From assembly GCA_040877415.1 (NCBI GenBank), contig JBBDNV010000174.1, positions 1 to 60,381 of the forward strand: DNA of 60,381 nt, read 5' to 3'. The DNA comes from JBBDNV01 sp040877415 (GTDB lineage Bacteria; Planctomycetota; Planctomycetia; Pirellulales; PALSA-1355). This document shows positions 53,301-60,381 of this stretch, piece by piece. Under the pieces are notes generated by a model, which worked only from the letters and a program-made list of their open reading frames with translations, had not been told where the DNA came from and ran no database searches. A program made the translations under genes and the position numbers. The first letter of the stretch is position 1; every line of letters begins with the position of its first letter.

Positions 53301-54661
53301 TGCGCTTGCCGCTGTCGGATCAACCCATGCCGACCGGGCTGGCCTGGCGGGCCGACGGGACGCTGGTCGTTTCGTCGCTTGAAGGGCGCGTGTGGCTGGG
53401 GCACGACGACGACGGCGACGGGCTGGAAGATCGGCTCGTGCCGTTTAGCGACGAGTTGGCCGCCCCCTACGGGGTGGCAACCGCCGGTGATGCGATCGAC
53501 GTGATTAACAAGCACGCCCTGCTGCGGCTCTTTGACGACGACGGAGACGGCCGTGCCGAGCGAACCGAGCTGCTCGCGTCGGGCTGGGGTCACACGCGCG
53601 ACTATCACGACTGGGTCATGGGATTGCCGCGCGACGCGGAGGGAAACTATTACGTGTCGCTCGGCTGCGAGCAGGACAACCGTTCGGAAGCGGCGGCCCG
53701 ATTTCGCGGCCGCGTCGTCCGGCTCGTGCCGCGCGAACGGACGACGGACGACCCCCGGCGATTCAGCCTCCACGAAATCTGCGCCGGCCTGCGATTTCCA
53801 CAGGGAATCGCGCTGTCGAGCGAGCGGGAACTTTTTGTCACCGATCAACAGGGCCACTTCAATCCGTTTAACGAATTGAACCACGTCGTCGAAGGCGCCC
53901 GTTACGGGTTTATCAACAGTGGCGAACGGAAGCAGGGTTTCAATCCGCCTTTTAGGACCGCGGCGATCGAGATTCCGCATCCCTGGACCCGCAGCGTCAA
54001 CGGAATTTGCTTTCTGGAAACGCCGGCCGCGGTGCGCGAAAAGCCGGGCCGCGATCTGTTCGGCCCGTTCGAGGGTCACCTGGTCGGCTGCGAGTACGAT
54101 ACGCGGCGGCTGGTGCGGCTCTCGCTCGAGCGCGTCGGCGGCGAATTCCAGGGGGCCGTCTATCCGCTTTCGCGCGAGCCGTCGCCGGGCGAAGAGACGT
54201 TCGAAGGCCCGCTCGTCTCGTCCGTCGCCCCCGACGGCGATCTGTACGTCGGCAACATTCGCGACAGCGGCTGGGGCGCCGGAACGAATACCGGCTCGAT
54301 CGTCCGGCTCCGCCGGCACGGCGACTTTCCACCGGGAATCGCCGAGGTGCGGGCCGCCAGCCGCGGTTTTACGATCGACTTCACGACGCCCCTTGACCGC
54401 GAGCGCGCCGCGGAGGCCGGCAACTATGCGATCTCCTCCTATCGCCGCATTTCCACGCCGGCTTACGGCGGCGAGGACAAGGACCGCCGCATCGAGGCGA
54501 TCCGAAAAGTCGCGGTTTCCGACGACGCCCGGCGGGTGACAATCGAGCTTGGCGGCCTGCGCGAGGGGTTTGTGTACGAGTTTCACCTCCGCGACCTGGC
54601 CGGCGGCGAACGGTTTTTTCCCGACGAAGCGCACTACACCTTGCGTCATCGCGCCCCGTGA
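50339..54661 (+). CDS. 1440-residue PA14 / five-CxxCH / propeller protein
   Basis: Exported giant protein. After the signal peptide (LAALAPFLAFFATMPAAAS) an N-terminal PA14-like beta domain (FTALYSGRLWAQSPGSYRLH, VRLELNGQLILED; about residues 75-180) is followed by five CxxCH heme motifs: CAACH (198), CLACH (322), CVACH (417), CLACH (501) and CTSCH (628). A Lys/Pro-rich linker lies near 285-310. A beta-rich middle part leads to a C-terminal propeller (MPTGLAWRADGTLVVSSLEG, DYHDWVMGLPRD, SVNGICFLETP, SVAPDGDLYVGNIRDSGWG), and a fibronectin-like end. Likely a periplasmic electron-transfer dehydrogenase with carbohydrate or ligand binding. I know no named family with this full architecture. The next gene follows after 13 nt. 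Confidence 0.9.
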   Translation: MSAQRGRGFPLAILPLAALAPFLAFFATMPAAASDEDDNPYRPGLVARYRGSDGIEYARLAERLWHVWNALPPDRRVPPGPFTALYSGRLWAQSPGSYRLHVFAAGSVRLELNGQLILEDQAPEPRWFDALPIELPFGYHPLKIEYRRTDEPARIALAWEGPQFGLEPVGARWLFHDARQTPSGDFERGEMLVRALGCAACHELAGEPDALRAPALDSLGGNLSGAWLMDWLAGRAPDAKADFEVPRARRMPHFGFSRDEAAAIADVLLAASEPPREPALPAIGRSPQQDGKKKKRGKNEAKDEPPPPTAAAGASLFRSVGCLACHRVGELGTGGLFGGGDLSRVAGKRPADFFARWLADPARLNRDHRMPLFALEAHELASLSLYLQTLGGPAGPAATKITSRFHDGARLVREARCVACHALPKSLAVKRADKPVKLYKAALARGENSCLFEPDSARSRPGYRLADDDRRAIRTFFAGTSHVSDAPVARTGEHLLVEHNCLACHARGSSPGLVEQLPAVAEADAALGAVLPALEPPALVGVGDKLEDEALVDAIRTPKSQRRPWLRVRMPKFPLSPEETDSLVRYFVDSDRIPPRANESPPAEPAALSNTALDAAGPRLVTADGFGCTSCHAIGDWTPQKVELDAQGSALSQIGKRVRREWFDRWVRNPARSVPQMEMPAVQRGIRGVLDGNLDAQLAAVWRALNRENFTPPAPAALRVVRRANLPELGEPAAVLSDVIEVAGRPFVKPLVVGLKNRHNVLVDLAANRLAAWWIGDVARQQTRGKTWYWEAGQPQLLSVDDESNEPIGDLWLVRGGETIGPVPAGQYVTEIDVLEHVEDGVRFSHRLRFPIDGPPAVIRVVQEFSPLVAAPGQQSGFRRRVRLEAAPGQAEWELLALAGDVNLDSPGRSATLLGPNGSVQVSLAEDAGARLTKTPRGAVVALGGGQAPACELEYRAEAVPDQFAPPPVVDRSVRRAELKVVPGFEAVRLPLSDQPMPTGLAWRADGTLVVSSLEGRVWLGHDDDGDGLEDRLVPFSDELAAPYGVATAGDAIDVINKHALLRLFDDDGDGRAERTELLASGWGHTRDYHDWVMGLPRDAEGNYYVSLGCEQDNRSEAAARFRGRVVRLVPRERTTDDPRRFSLHEICAGLRFPQGIALSSERELFVTDQQGHFNPFNELNHVVEGARYGFINSGERKQGFNPPFRTAAIEIPHPWTRSVNGICFLETPAAVREKPGRDLFGPFEGHLVGCEYDTRRLVRLSLERVGGEFQGAVYPLSREPSPGEETFEGPLVSSVAPDGDLYVGNIRDSGWGAGTNTGSIVRLRRHGDFPPGIAEVRAASRGFTIDFTTPLDRERAAEAGNYAISSYRRISTPAYGGEDKDRRIEAIRKVAVSDDARRVTIELGGLREGFVYEFHLRDLAGGERFFPDEAHYTLRHRAP

Positions 54662-54674
54662 TGGTGGATCATCC

Positions 54675-56249
54675 ATGGTTTTCGATCTCGTCATCCGCGG
54701 CGGCACGCTGATCGACGGCTCGGGCGCGCCCGCTCGCGCGGCCGACGTGGCGATCGCGCGCGATCGGATCGCCGCCGTCGGGCAACTGGCCGATTCGCCG
54801 TCAGCGGCAAGGGTCATCGACGCCGGCGGGCTGGTCGTCGCGCCGGGCTTTATCGACGTCCACACCCACGCCGACGGCTGGCTGCTCGTGACGCCCAACT
54901 TTCTGCCCAAGACCAGCCAGGGATTCACCACCGAAATCCTGATGCCAGACGGCATTTCCTACGCGCCCGTGGCGCCGTACAACTGGCGCGATTGGTTCTG
55001 CTATTTGCGGGCTCTCGACGGGTTGCGGCCGGAAGACTATCAGGGCTGGCGTTCGATCGCCGACTATCTGGCTTTGCTCGAGGGGCGCACGGCGCAAAAC
55101 GTCGCCGCCCAGATTCCGTATGCCAACGTGCGCGTGCTGGCCGCCGGCTGGCGGCGCGGACCGCTCGACGACGCGCAAGTGAACATCATGCGCCGCGAAA
55201 TCGAGCGGGCCATGGACGCCGGAGCGGTCGGCGTTTCGACCGGTTTGGATTACATCGCCCAGTGTTTCGCCACCACCGACGAGCTGGTCGAAGTCTGCTC
55301 GGCCATGGCCCCCTGGCGCGGCATTTACGTGACGCACGTGCGCTACAAAAAGGGGACGCTCCGCGGCGTGCAGGAGGCGGTCGGAATCGGCAAGCGTGCC
55401 GGCGTGCCGGTGCACATTTCGCACCTGAAGGCCTCTTCGCCGCGCGAGACCGAGCAATTGCTGGAATACGTCGATCGGGTCGCCGTGAACGAAGTCGATT
55501 TTTCGTTCGACATCTATCCCTACACCAGCGGCTCGACGATGCTCAACTACTTGCTGCCGTACGAGGTGTGGGAGGACGGGCCGCTTGCAGCGTGCGCCAA
55601 ACTGCGCGATCCGGCCGTCCGCGAGCGATGTGAAGCGATGCTGGCGTGTTTTCCGCTCGCGCCCCAGAAGATCGTGCTGGCCTGGTGCGCCAGCGAGGAC
55701 AATGCGCAGCACCATGGCCAAACTTTGGCCCACTACGCGGCGCGCGTGGGCAAACGTCCGGCCGAAGCGCTGTGCGATCTGCTCGTCAAGGAAAATCTGG
55801 CGGCGCTTTGCGTGCTGCGCGTCGGCGACGACGAGCTGGTCGAGCCGTTTCTAAAGCATCCCAAGTTCATGCTCGGCACCGACGGGATTTTCTTTCCCGA
55901 CGCGCAAGTGCACCCGCGCGTGTACGGCTCGGCTCCCAAAATGCTCGGGCCGCTCGTGCGCGATCGAAAGTTGTTCACGCTCGAAGAAGCCGTTCACAAG
56001 ATGACCGGCATTCCAGCCGAACGCTTTGGACTGGTCGATCGCGGCGAAGTGCGCGAGGGGGCGTTTGCCGACCTGGTCGTTTTCAATCCCGATACTGTCT
56101 CCGATCGGGCCACGTACGACGACCCGCACCAGCTCTCTGTGGGCATCGAGCACGTCATCGTGAACGGCGTGGCAGTGATCACCGACGGCCGCCCAGTCGA
56201 AAACCTCGGCCCCGAATTGCCGGGGCGCGCGTTGCGATTCAACGCGTAA
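54675..56249 (+). CDS. D-aminoacylase / N-acyl-D-amino-acid deacylase-family amidohydrolase
   Basis: 524 residues. Typical amidohydrolase start FDLVIRGGTLIDGSGAPARA, then metal-binding HxH in GFIDVHTHADG, THVRYKKGTLRGVQEAV, HISHLKASSP, and late LGTDGIFFPDAQVHPR with the catalytic Asp region. The C-terminus returns to the small beta domain (VREGAFADLVVFNPDTV, VIVNGVAVIT). Family members hydrolyse N-acyl-D-amino acids and some cyclic amides. No signal peptide, so it is cytoplasmic, unlike its operon partners. It follows the multiheme protein by 13 nt; GGTGGA lies before the ATG at 54675. Substrate not determinable. Confidence 0.9.
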   Translation: MVFDLVIRGGTLIDGSGAPARAADVAIARDRIAAVGQLADSPSAARVIDAGGLVVAPGFIDVHTHADGWLLVTPNFLPKTSQGFTTEILMPDGISYAPVAPYNWRDWFCYLRALDGLRPEDYQGWRSIADYLALLEGRTAQNVAAQIPYANVRVLAAGWRRGPLDDAQVNIMRREIERAMDAGAVGVSTGLDYIAQCFATTDELVEVCSAMAPWRGIYVTHVRYKKGTLRGVQEAVGIGKRAGVPVHISHLKASSPRETEQLLEYVDRVAVNEVDFSFDIYPYTSGSTMLNYLLPYEVWEDGPLAACAKLRDPAVRERCEAMLACFPLAPQKIVLAWCASEDNAQHHGQTLAHYAARVGKRPAEALCDLLVKENLAALCVLRVGDDELVEPFLKHPKFMLGTDGIFFPDAQVHPRVYGSAPKMLGPLVRDRKLFTLEEAVHKMTGIPAERFGLVDRGEVREGAFADLVVFNPDTVSDRATYDDPHQLSVGIEHVIVNGVAVITDGRPVENLGPELPGRALRFNA

Positions 56250-56308
56250 AGCCACATCGTGCCCAGAAGATGCCCGTGCGCGCTGATTCCGCGTTGTGCG
56301 AGCGCCAG

Positions 56309-56725
56309 TTACCGGGCGATGAGCACGGAACAAGGTGCGTAGCTGATCACGCGTTTGGACACCGAGCCCAGCAACCATCGCTCGACCAGGCTCTTGCCGC
56401 GATGGCCCATCACAATGAGATCGGCATGTTCCTCCGCCGCGTGGTGCACAATCTGTTCGGCGGCGTGGCCGACGACGACGCGCGTATCGATCGCGTTGCC
56501 GGCTGAGGCAGCCAATTCGCGCAGCTTTTGAAAGTCCCCTTCGTAGTGCTCGGTGGCTGATTCCAGCATGGCGGAGCTTTCGACCATTGCAGCGGGCTCG
56601 GGAAGTTGAGCAACTGCCAACACAATCAATTCAGCACGCAGCGGCTCGGCCAACTCCAGTGCCATCCGGAAGGCCCGCATGGCGGGCTCTGACCCGTCGA
56701 ACGCCACGAGGATTCTTTTTAGCAT
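56309..56725 (-). CDS. Universal stress protein (UspA family)
   Basis: About 138 residues. It begins MLKRILVAFDGSEPAMRAFR and ends with the ATP-binding signature GHRGKSLVERWLLGS (GxxGx9GS), so it is the nucleotide-binding type. GGGAG lies 7 nt before the ATG at 56725. An ATG at 56743 overlaps the stop of the antiporter gene (ATGA), so coupled initiation there (MSGSTCMLK) is equally possible. The close junction places it in the fluoride-controlled transcript, where UspA genes are known members. Confidence 0.92.
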   Translation of the reverse strand: MLKRILVAFDGSEPAMRAFRMALELAEPLRAELIVLAVAQLPEPAAMVESSAMLESATEHYEGDFQKLRELAASAGNAIDTRVVVGHAAEQIVHHAAEEHADLIVMGHRGKSLVERWLLGSVSKRVISYAPCSVLIAR

Positions 56726-56739
56726 GCATGTGCTCCCGC

Positions 56740-57984
56740 TCATTTGCCATCGAGGTCGCTGGACAGCCCGCTCAGCGGAACTCGGACAGCCCTCTGTGAT
56801 TCTGACGCCCCCTCGATGCCCGCAGAGTCCTGCCGCTTCGGAATCAGGTAGTGCGGCAGGAAGAACGCGTTTGCGATGAGGGTTGGAACCACTGCGCTGG
56901 CAATCACGGCGGCTACCAAAAGCGAATACTGCTCGCGAGTGATCAGCTCGTGGCTCAACCCGAACAACGCCGAGATCGTGCCAAACGTTAGTCCGGTGGA
57001 CATCAGCAAGGTTGTGTAGACCCCTTCGCGCTGAACATAGCCGAACGCCTTCGTGGTTGGGTAGACGCCAATCGATTTGCTCACCATCTTTGCCAACAGC
57101 AGCACAATTAAAGCCATCGGCGCCGCGGCTAGTGCCGGTACCGACACGAGCGACCCCGCCCGAATGAAATAGAACGGGGTCAAAAACCCAAACGTCAGCG
57201 TCCGCAAGCGCCGTACCAGAACGTGATCTTTGCCAACCGTGCCGGCCAACAGCATGCCGATCAGGTAAGCGGGCAGGACCGCTTCGCTGTCGGCCCAGGT
57301 GGCCAAGGCCCCCAGGCCGAAAAGTAACAGCAACAAGTATTTCGCCTCAAGCTCGGAGGGCCGGTCGCCGAAGCGCCGAAAGAATCGAGGCGTGAGCCAG
57401 CACGCGGCAGGAACTATAACCAAACAGCCTCCTACAAACGCGATGGTACGCGGAGTGAACGGCGCGAAGATGAGGCCCAGGGCGATCACCGTGCCTAGGT
57501 CGTTGATGAAGCAGGCAGCCAGAATCGTCTTGCCGAACTCGGTGCGATTCAACCCCAACTCCAACATCACCGCGTACACCACCGCGATCGACGTCGTGGA
57601 CAGCGCGATGCCCGCCAGCCAACTGGCCTGAACGTTCCAGTTCAGCAGGTAATAAGCGGCCGCCGTGCATCCCAAAAAGGGAGCAAAGAAGGCCAGAATT
57701 CCCAGCCCAGTCGCCTCTTTCCATTTGAGCTTGAAGACCGCCGGGTCGAGTTCGGCGCCGGCCAAGAACGTCAGCAAGATTGCTCCCGTGCCGGAGAGGA
57801 ATTTGACCCACGACTCGTCGGCGCCCAGCACCGCGGTGCCGACCAGCGCAGCGAGAACCAGTTGTGCCAGGATACCCACGAGGATTTCCGAAAGAGCCGT
57901 CGCCACGCGAAACCAAATCGAGAACAGGGTCGCGACGAGCGCCAACCCCAGCCACAAAGCCGCTTGCGTCCAGACAGGCGTCAT
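56740..57984 (-). CDS. CPA2-type Na+/H+ antiporter (fluoride-riboswitch controlled)
   Basis: About 414 residues with 11-13 predicted membrane helices. Features of the CPA2 family are LVGILAQLVLAALVGTAVLG, GAILLTFLAGAELDPAVFK, the LSTTSIAVVYAVMLELGL stretch and CFINDLGTVIALGL, which places Asn-Asp near the ion site. There is no TrkA-N domain. Members of this family are repeatedly found downstream of fluoride riboswitches and may help expel or tolerate fluoride. The start at 57984 is decided by GGAGG 8 nt upstream; the open frame to 58059 crosses the terminator and is not coding. uspA overlaps or follows its end. Confidence 0.92.
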   Translation of the reverse strand: MTPVWTQAALWLGLALVATLFSIWFRVATALSEILVGILAQLVLAALVGTAVLGADESWVKFLSGTGAILLTFLAGAELDPAVFKLKWKEATGLGILAFFAPFLGCTAAAYYLLNWNVQASWLAGIALSTTSIAVVYAVMLELGLNRTEFGKTILAACFINDLGTVIALGLIFAPFTPRTIAFVGGCLVIVPAACWLTPRFFRRFGDRPSELEAKYLLLLLFGLGALATWADSEAVLPAYLIGMLLAGTVGKDHVLVRRLRTLTFGFLTPFYFIRAGSLVSVPALAAAPMALIVLLLAKMVSKSIGVYPTTKAFGYVQREGVYTTLLMSTGLTFGTISALFGLSHELITREQYSLLVAAVIASAVVPTLIANAFFLPHYLIPKRQDSAGIEGASESQRAVRVPLSGLSSDLDGK

Positions 57985-58010
57985 CGAATGTCCCTCCTTT
58001 GGCGGCGCAA

Positions 58011-58046
58011 CAAAAATGCCCTCGGGAGCGGCTCCTAGGGCATTTT
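58011..58046 (-). terminator. Intrinsic terminator of the fluoride riboswitch
   Basis: On the minus strand AAAATGCCCT (58046-58037) pairs with AGGGCATTTT (58022-58013), with GGAGC/GCTCC inside the loop, and TTTTTG at the end. A competing arm AGGGCATTGG (58065-58056) could pair with the same AATGCCCT to form an antiterminator. This fits transcriptional control of the antiporter gene. Confidence 0.75.
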
Positions 58047-58080
58047 GCGATGCGGCCAATGCCCTATCGAGCGTCGCTCG

Positions 58081-58131
58081 GTAGGAGTCATTAGCCGACG
58101 TTGTCGGCGGTTTAAGGCGAACTCCATCGCC
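58081..58131 (-). promoter_or_regulatory. Fluoride riboswitch (crcB RNA) aptamer
   Basis: Reading the minus strand the 51-nt aptamer starts GGCGATGGAGTTCGCC, then TTAAACCGCC, a GACAACGTC loop region, GGCTAATGACTCCTAC. These are the conserved pieces of the crcB/fluoride RNA in the right order: P1-loop pseudoknot segment GATGGAGTTCGCC, the AAACCGCC joint and the TAATGACTCCTAC 3' segment. It lies about 10 nt after a predicted promoter and before a terminator/antiterminator, in front of a CPA2 antiporter and a uspA gene. Fluoride binding would allow transcription of both. Confidence 0.93.
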
Positions 58132-58147
58132 TACGCGTCATTTGCGA

Positions 58148-58176
58148 TATTTAGTCGCCCGCGGCGTCCCCGTCAA
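58148..58176 (-). promoter_or_regulatory. Promoter of the fluoride unit
   Basis: On the minus strand -35 TTGACG (58171-58176), 17-bp spacer, -10 TAAATA (58148-58153). Transcription should start at about 58141, some 10 nt before the aptamer, which fits riboswitch geometry. Confidence 0.6.
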
Positions 58177-58257
58177 GAGCCAGCGCCGCCGCCTGCCAAG
58201 GCATAGATGCGAGCCGCCTCAAGGCTTAACGCACGCTAGAACTTATGCATTCTATGG

Positions 58258-60381
58258 TCATCTCCCCGGCACCAGCGACGCAAAGCGGTCTTGCAGGGCT
58301 TGCACCGTGATTTCTTCGTGGCGCAAGGCCTCCATGGCCTTGACCGCCGCGTCGGCGGCCTGGATGGTGGTGATGCACGGCACGCCGCGGGCCACGGCCG
58401 CCGAGCGAATCTTGCCTTCGTCGGTCCGCGCGCCCTTGCCGCTGGGCGTGTTCATGATCAGGTGAATCGCCCCGTCGAGCAGGTAGTCCAGCAGGTTCGG
58501 CTGTCCCTCTTGCAGCTTGTTGACGTGCTGCACCGCGATGCCGGCCGCCTCGATCCGCCGCGCCGTCCCTTCGGTGGCCATCAATTTGTAACCCAAGGCG
58601 GCCAGGCGCCTGGCCAGTTCCACCGCGTGCTCCTTGGCCGGCGCCGCCACGCTGATAAAGATCGTGCCCTCGCGCGGCAGCACCGTTCCGGCGGCGAGCT
58701 GGCTCTTGGCAAAGGCGATCGAAAAACGCTCGCTGACCCCCATCACTTCGCCCGTCGAGCGCATCTCGGGCCCCAGCACGATGTCGACCCCCACGAACTT
58801 GCGGAACGGAAAAACGCTCTCCTTGATCGACACGTGGCTGGGGATCGGCTCGGTCTCGCAACCCAGCTCGGCCAGCGTCATGCCGGTCATCACCTTGGCC
58901 GCGATCTTGGCCACGGGCATGCCGGTGGCCTTGGACACAAACGGCACCGTGCGGCTGGCGCGCGGATTGACTTCCAGCACGTACAGCGTCTGGTGGCCGT
59001 CCTCTTTCTTGATGGCGTATTGCACGTTCATCAGCCCGACGACCTTCATTCGTCGGGCCAGGGCGTGCGTGGCCTCGCGGATTTCGGCCAGGATGGGCCC
59101 TTGCAGGCTGTAGGGCGGAATGCAGCAAGCCGAGTCGCCCGAGTGCACGCCGGCTTCCTCGATGTGCTCCATAATGCCGGCCACGACCACGCTTTGGCCG
59201 TCGCTGATGGCGTCGACGTCGACTTCGATGGCGTCTTCCAGAAAGCGGTCGATCAGCACCGGCTGGCCCTGGGCCACGATAAAGGCTTCGGCCACGAACC
59301 GCTCGAGCTGCGACTGGTCGTAGCAGATTTCCATGGCCCGGCCGCCGAGCACGAAGCTGGGGCGCACCAGCACCGGAAAGCCCACTTGGGTCGCCACGGT
59401 GCGGGCCTGCGACATGGTGCGGGCGATGCCGTTGGCCGGCTGCGCGAGGCCCAGGCGCTTGAGCAACTGCTGGAATTTTTCGCGGTCTTCGGCGTCTTCG
59501 ATCGTATCGACGCTGGTGCCGATGATCGGCACGCCGGCGCTTGCCAGCGCCCGGGCCAGGTTCAGGGGCGTCTGCCCGCCGAATTGCACGATCACGCCGT
59601 CGGGCTCCACCCGGTCGCAGATATTGAGCACGTCCTCGGTCGTCAGCGGTTCGAAGAACAGCAGGTCGCTCGTGTCGTAGTCGGTGCTCACGGTCTCGGG
59701 GTTGGAGTTGACCATGATCGACTGGATGCCCAGCTCGCCGAGGGCGAAGCTGGCGTGGCAGCAGCAATAGTCGAACTCGATTCCCTGTCCGATCCGATTC
59801 GGCCCGCCGCCGAGGATCATGATCCTCTTTTGCCCCGGCTGCTTTCTGGGCGTTTCGTCCTCGTCCTCGTAGGTCGAGTAATAGTAGGGCGTATAGGCTT
59901 CGAACTCGGCGGCACAGGTGTCGACCGCTTTGAACGTGGCCACGATGCCGCGCCGCTTGCGCTCGGTGCGCACCGCGATTTCGTTGGTGTTCCACAGCGT
60001 GGCCAACTGGCGATCGGAAAAGCCGTATTGCTTGGCACGCCGCAACAGCTCGTCCGTAGCCGCGGCGATCGTCTCGTGCGCCCGCAGGATTTCCTCGAGC
60101 TCGACGATCTCGCGCAGGTGCTCGAGGAACCATGGGTCGATACTGGTGAGCGAGTAGATTTCGTCGACCGTCATGCCGCTTTTGAACGCGTAGCGGATGA
60201 ACCACGCGCGTTCGTCGCCGGGGGTGGAAAGCTTGGCGCGGATTTCGTCGCGCGTCGGCTCGTCGGCGGTGCCCCAGCGATCCTTGGCGTCGCAGCCGAA
60301 GCCGAAGCTGCCCACTTCCAGCCCGCGCAGCGCCTTCTGGAACGATTCCTTGAACGTGCGGCCGATGGCCATCGTTTCGCC
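58258..60381 (-). CDS. carB: Carbamoyl-phosphate synthase large subunit, C-terminal two-thirds
   Basis: Makes carbamoyl phosphate for pyrimidines and arginine. The gene runs off the right edge; about 370 N-terminal residues are missing. Visible are the end of the first ATP-grasp half (MAIGRTFKESFQKALRGLE), the oligomerisation domain (SIDPWFLEHLREIVELEEIL), the second ATP-grasp half (LGGGPNRIGQGIEFDYCCCH, RPSFVLGGRAMEI, LYVLEVNPRASRTVPFVSKA) and the allosteric MGS domain (MNTPSGKGARTDEGKIRSAA). The apparent ATG at 60372 is internal, since MAIGRTF is a mid-protein motif. The stop at 58258 leaves about 80 nt before the fluoride-unit promoter. Confidence 0.97.
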   Translation of the reverse strand, partial: GETMAIGRTFKESFQKALRGLEVGSFGFGCDAKDRWGTADEPTRDEIRAKLSTPGDERAWFIRYAFKSGMTVDEIYSLTSIDPWFLEHLREIVELEEILRAHETIAAATDELLRRAKQYGFSDRQLATLWNTNEIAVRTERKRRGIVATFKAVDTCAAEFEAYTPYYYSTYEDEDETPRKQPGQKRIMILGGGPNRIGQGIEFDYCCCHASFALGELGIQSIMVNSNPETVSTDYDTSDLLFFEPLTTEDVLNICDRVEPDGVIVQFGGQTPLNLARALASAGVPIIGTSVDTIEDAEDREKFQQLLKRLGLAQPANGIARTMSQARTVATQVGFPVLVRPSFVLGGRAMEICYDQSQLERFVAEAFIVAQGQPVLIDRFLEDAIEVDVDAISDGQSVVVAGIMEHIEEAGVHSGDSACCIPPYSLQGPILAEIREATHALARRMKVVGLMNVQYAIKKEDGHQTLYVLEVNPRASRTVPFVSKATGMPVAKIAAKVMTGMTLAELGCETEPIPSHVSIKESVFPFRKFVGVDIVLGPEMRSTGEVMGVSERFSIAFAKSQLAAGTVLPREGTIFISVAAPAKEHAVELARRLAALGYKLMATEGTARRIEAAGIAVQHVNKLQEGQPNLLDYLLDGAIHLIMNTPSGKGARTDEGKIRSAAVARGVPCITTIQAADAAVKAMEALRHEEITVQALQDRFASLVPGR

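Noticed and set aside
53273..54955. 560-codon minus-strand open frame over the multiheme protein end
   Set aside because: Antisense shadow of the propeller and amidohydrolase genes.
58226..60205. 659-codon minus-strand frame overlapping carB
   Set aside because: Out-of-phase frame of carB, Arg-rich; the real frame has all CarB motifs.
1..60381. CRISPR arrays, rRNA genes, insertion sequences, prophage or integrase genes
   Set aside because: I saw no regularly spaced identical repeats, rRNA segments, transposase or integrase motifs, or long flanking repeats around the nitrilase-like gene.

Overview
This 60.4 kb, GC-rich window looks like chromosome from a planctomycete, probably Pirellulales-like. 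The support is a set of families expanded in that phylum: two DUF1549/DUF1553 + DUF1501 gene pairs, several formylglycine sulfatases, very large secreted beta-propeller/HEAT/cytochrome c proteins, a PEP-CTERM protein, Tat-exported hydrolases and a CHAT/TPR protein. The assignment rests on gene content; no rRNA is present. Most housekeeping anchors are at the edges: thrS and tRNA-Val at the left, PII (glnB) at 43.6-44.0 kb, and the 3' two-thirds of carB running off the right end.

Layout. 0.1-3.3 kb: thrS, tRNA-Val(GAC) and a hicAB toxin-antitoxin pair with a near-consensus promoter that would give a leaderless hicA mRNA. 3.5-7.7 kb: a secreted lipase, divergent from a TetR regulator + Tat-type carboxylesterase pair. 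7.8-16.4 kb: a heavy-metal efflux locus with a CusA-like RND pump carrying a ~270-residue insertion, a CusB-like adaptor with metal-binding ends, a Cys-rich exported protein and a divergent TolC-like factor. 16.7-19.1 kb: a sulfatase and an FHA/J-like membrane protein. 19.4-21.4 kb: a lower-GC accessory gene with a nitrilase-like C-terminal half, followed by a 59-residue basic ORF. 21.5-28.4 kb: a broken sulfatase, DUF1501 and DUF1549/1553 proteins and an esterase. 28.6-30.4 kb: a cobalamin-binding-like protein overlapping a PPK2 gene. 30.5-38.5 kb: a PEP-CTERM protein, MBL hydrolase + MarR regulator, a second DUF1501/DUF1549 pair, a GlsB-like membrane protein and a small lipoprotein. 38.9-43.4 kb: a secreted CHAT-like protein lacking the usual catalytic residues, and an esterase. 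43.6-45.8 kb: PII and a sigma-54 activator with a degenerate receiver domain.

46.1-56.2 kb is a tight four-gene operon: a propeller/HEAT/cytochrome c protein, a Tat-exported isochorismatase-fold hydrolase, a 1440-residue PA14/five-CxxCH/propeller protein and a D-aminoacylase-family amidohydrolase. Gaps are 1 nt, a 4-nt overlap and 13 nt. It reads like an extracytoplasmic oxidation pathway coupled to amide hydrolysis, but the substrate is unknown. 56.3-58.2 kb is a complete fluoride-response unit: promoter, crcB-type fluoride aptamer, intrinsic terminator with a competing hairpin, a CPA2 antiporter and a universal stress protein.

The strongest candidates for new biology are the four-gene multiheme operon, the nitrilase-like island gene and the inserted domain in the RND pump. 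The fluoride unit is the best-supported regulatory element. Starts were often moved downstream of the longest open frame using Shine-Dalgarno sequences, signal peptides or family N-termini. No similarity search was run, so all assignments rest on motifs and recognition.
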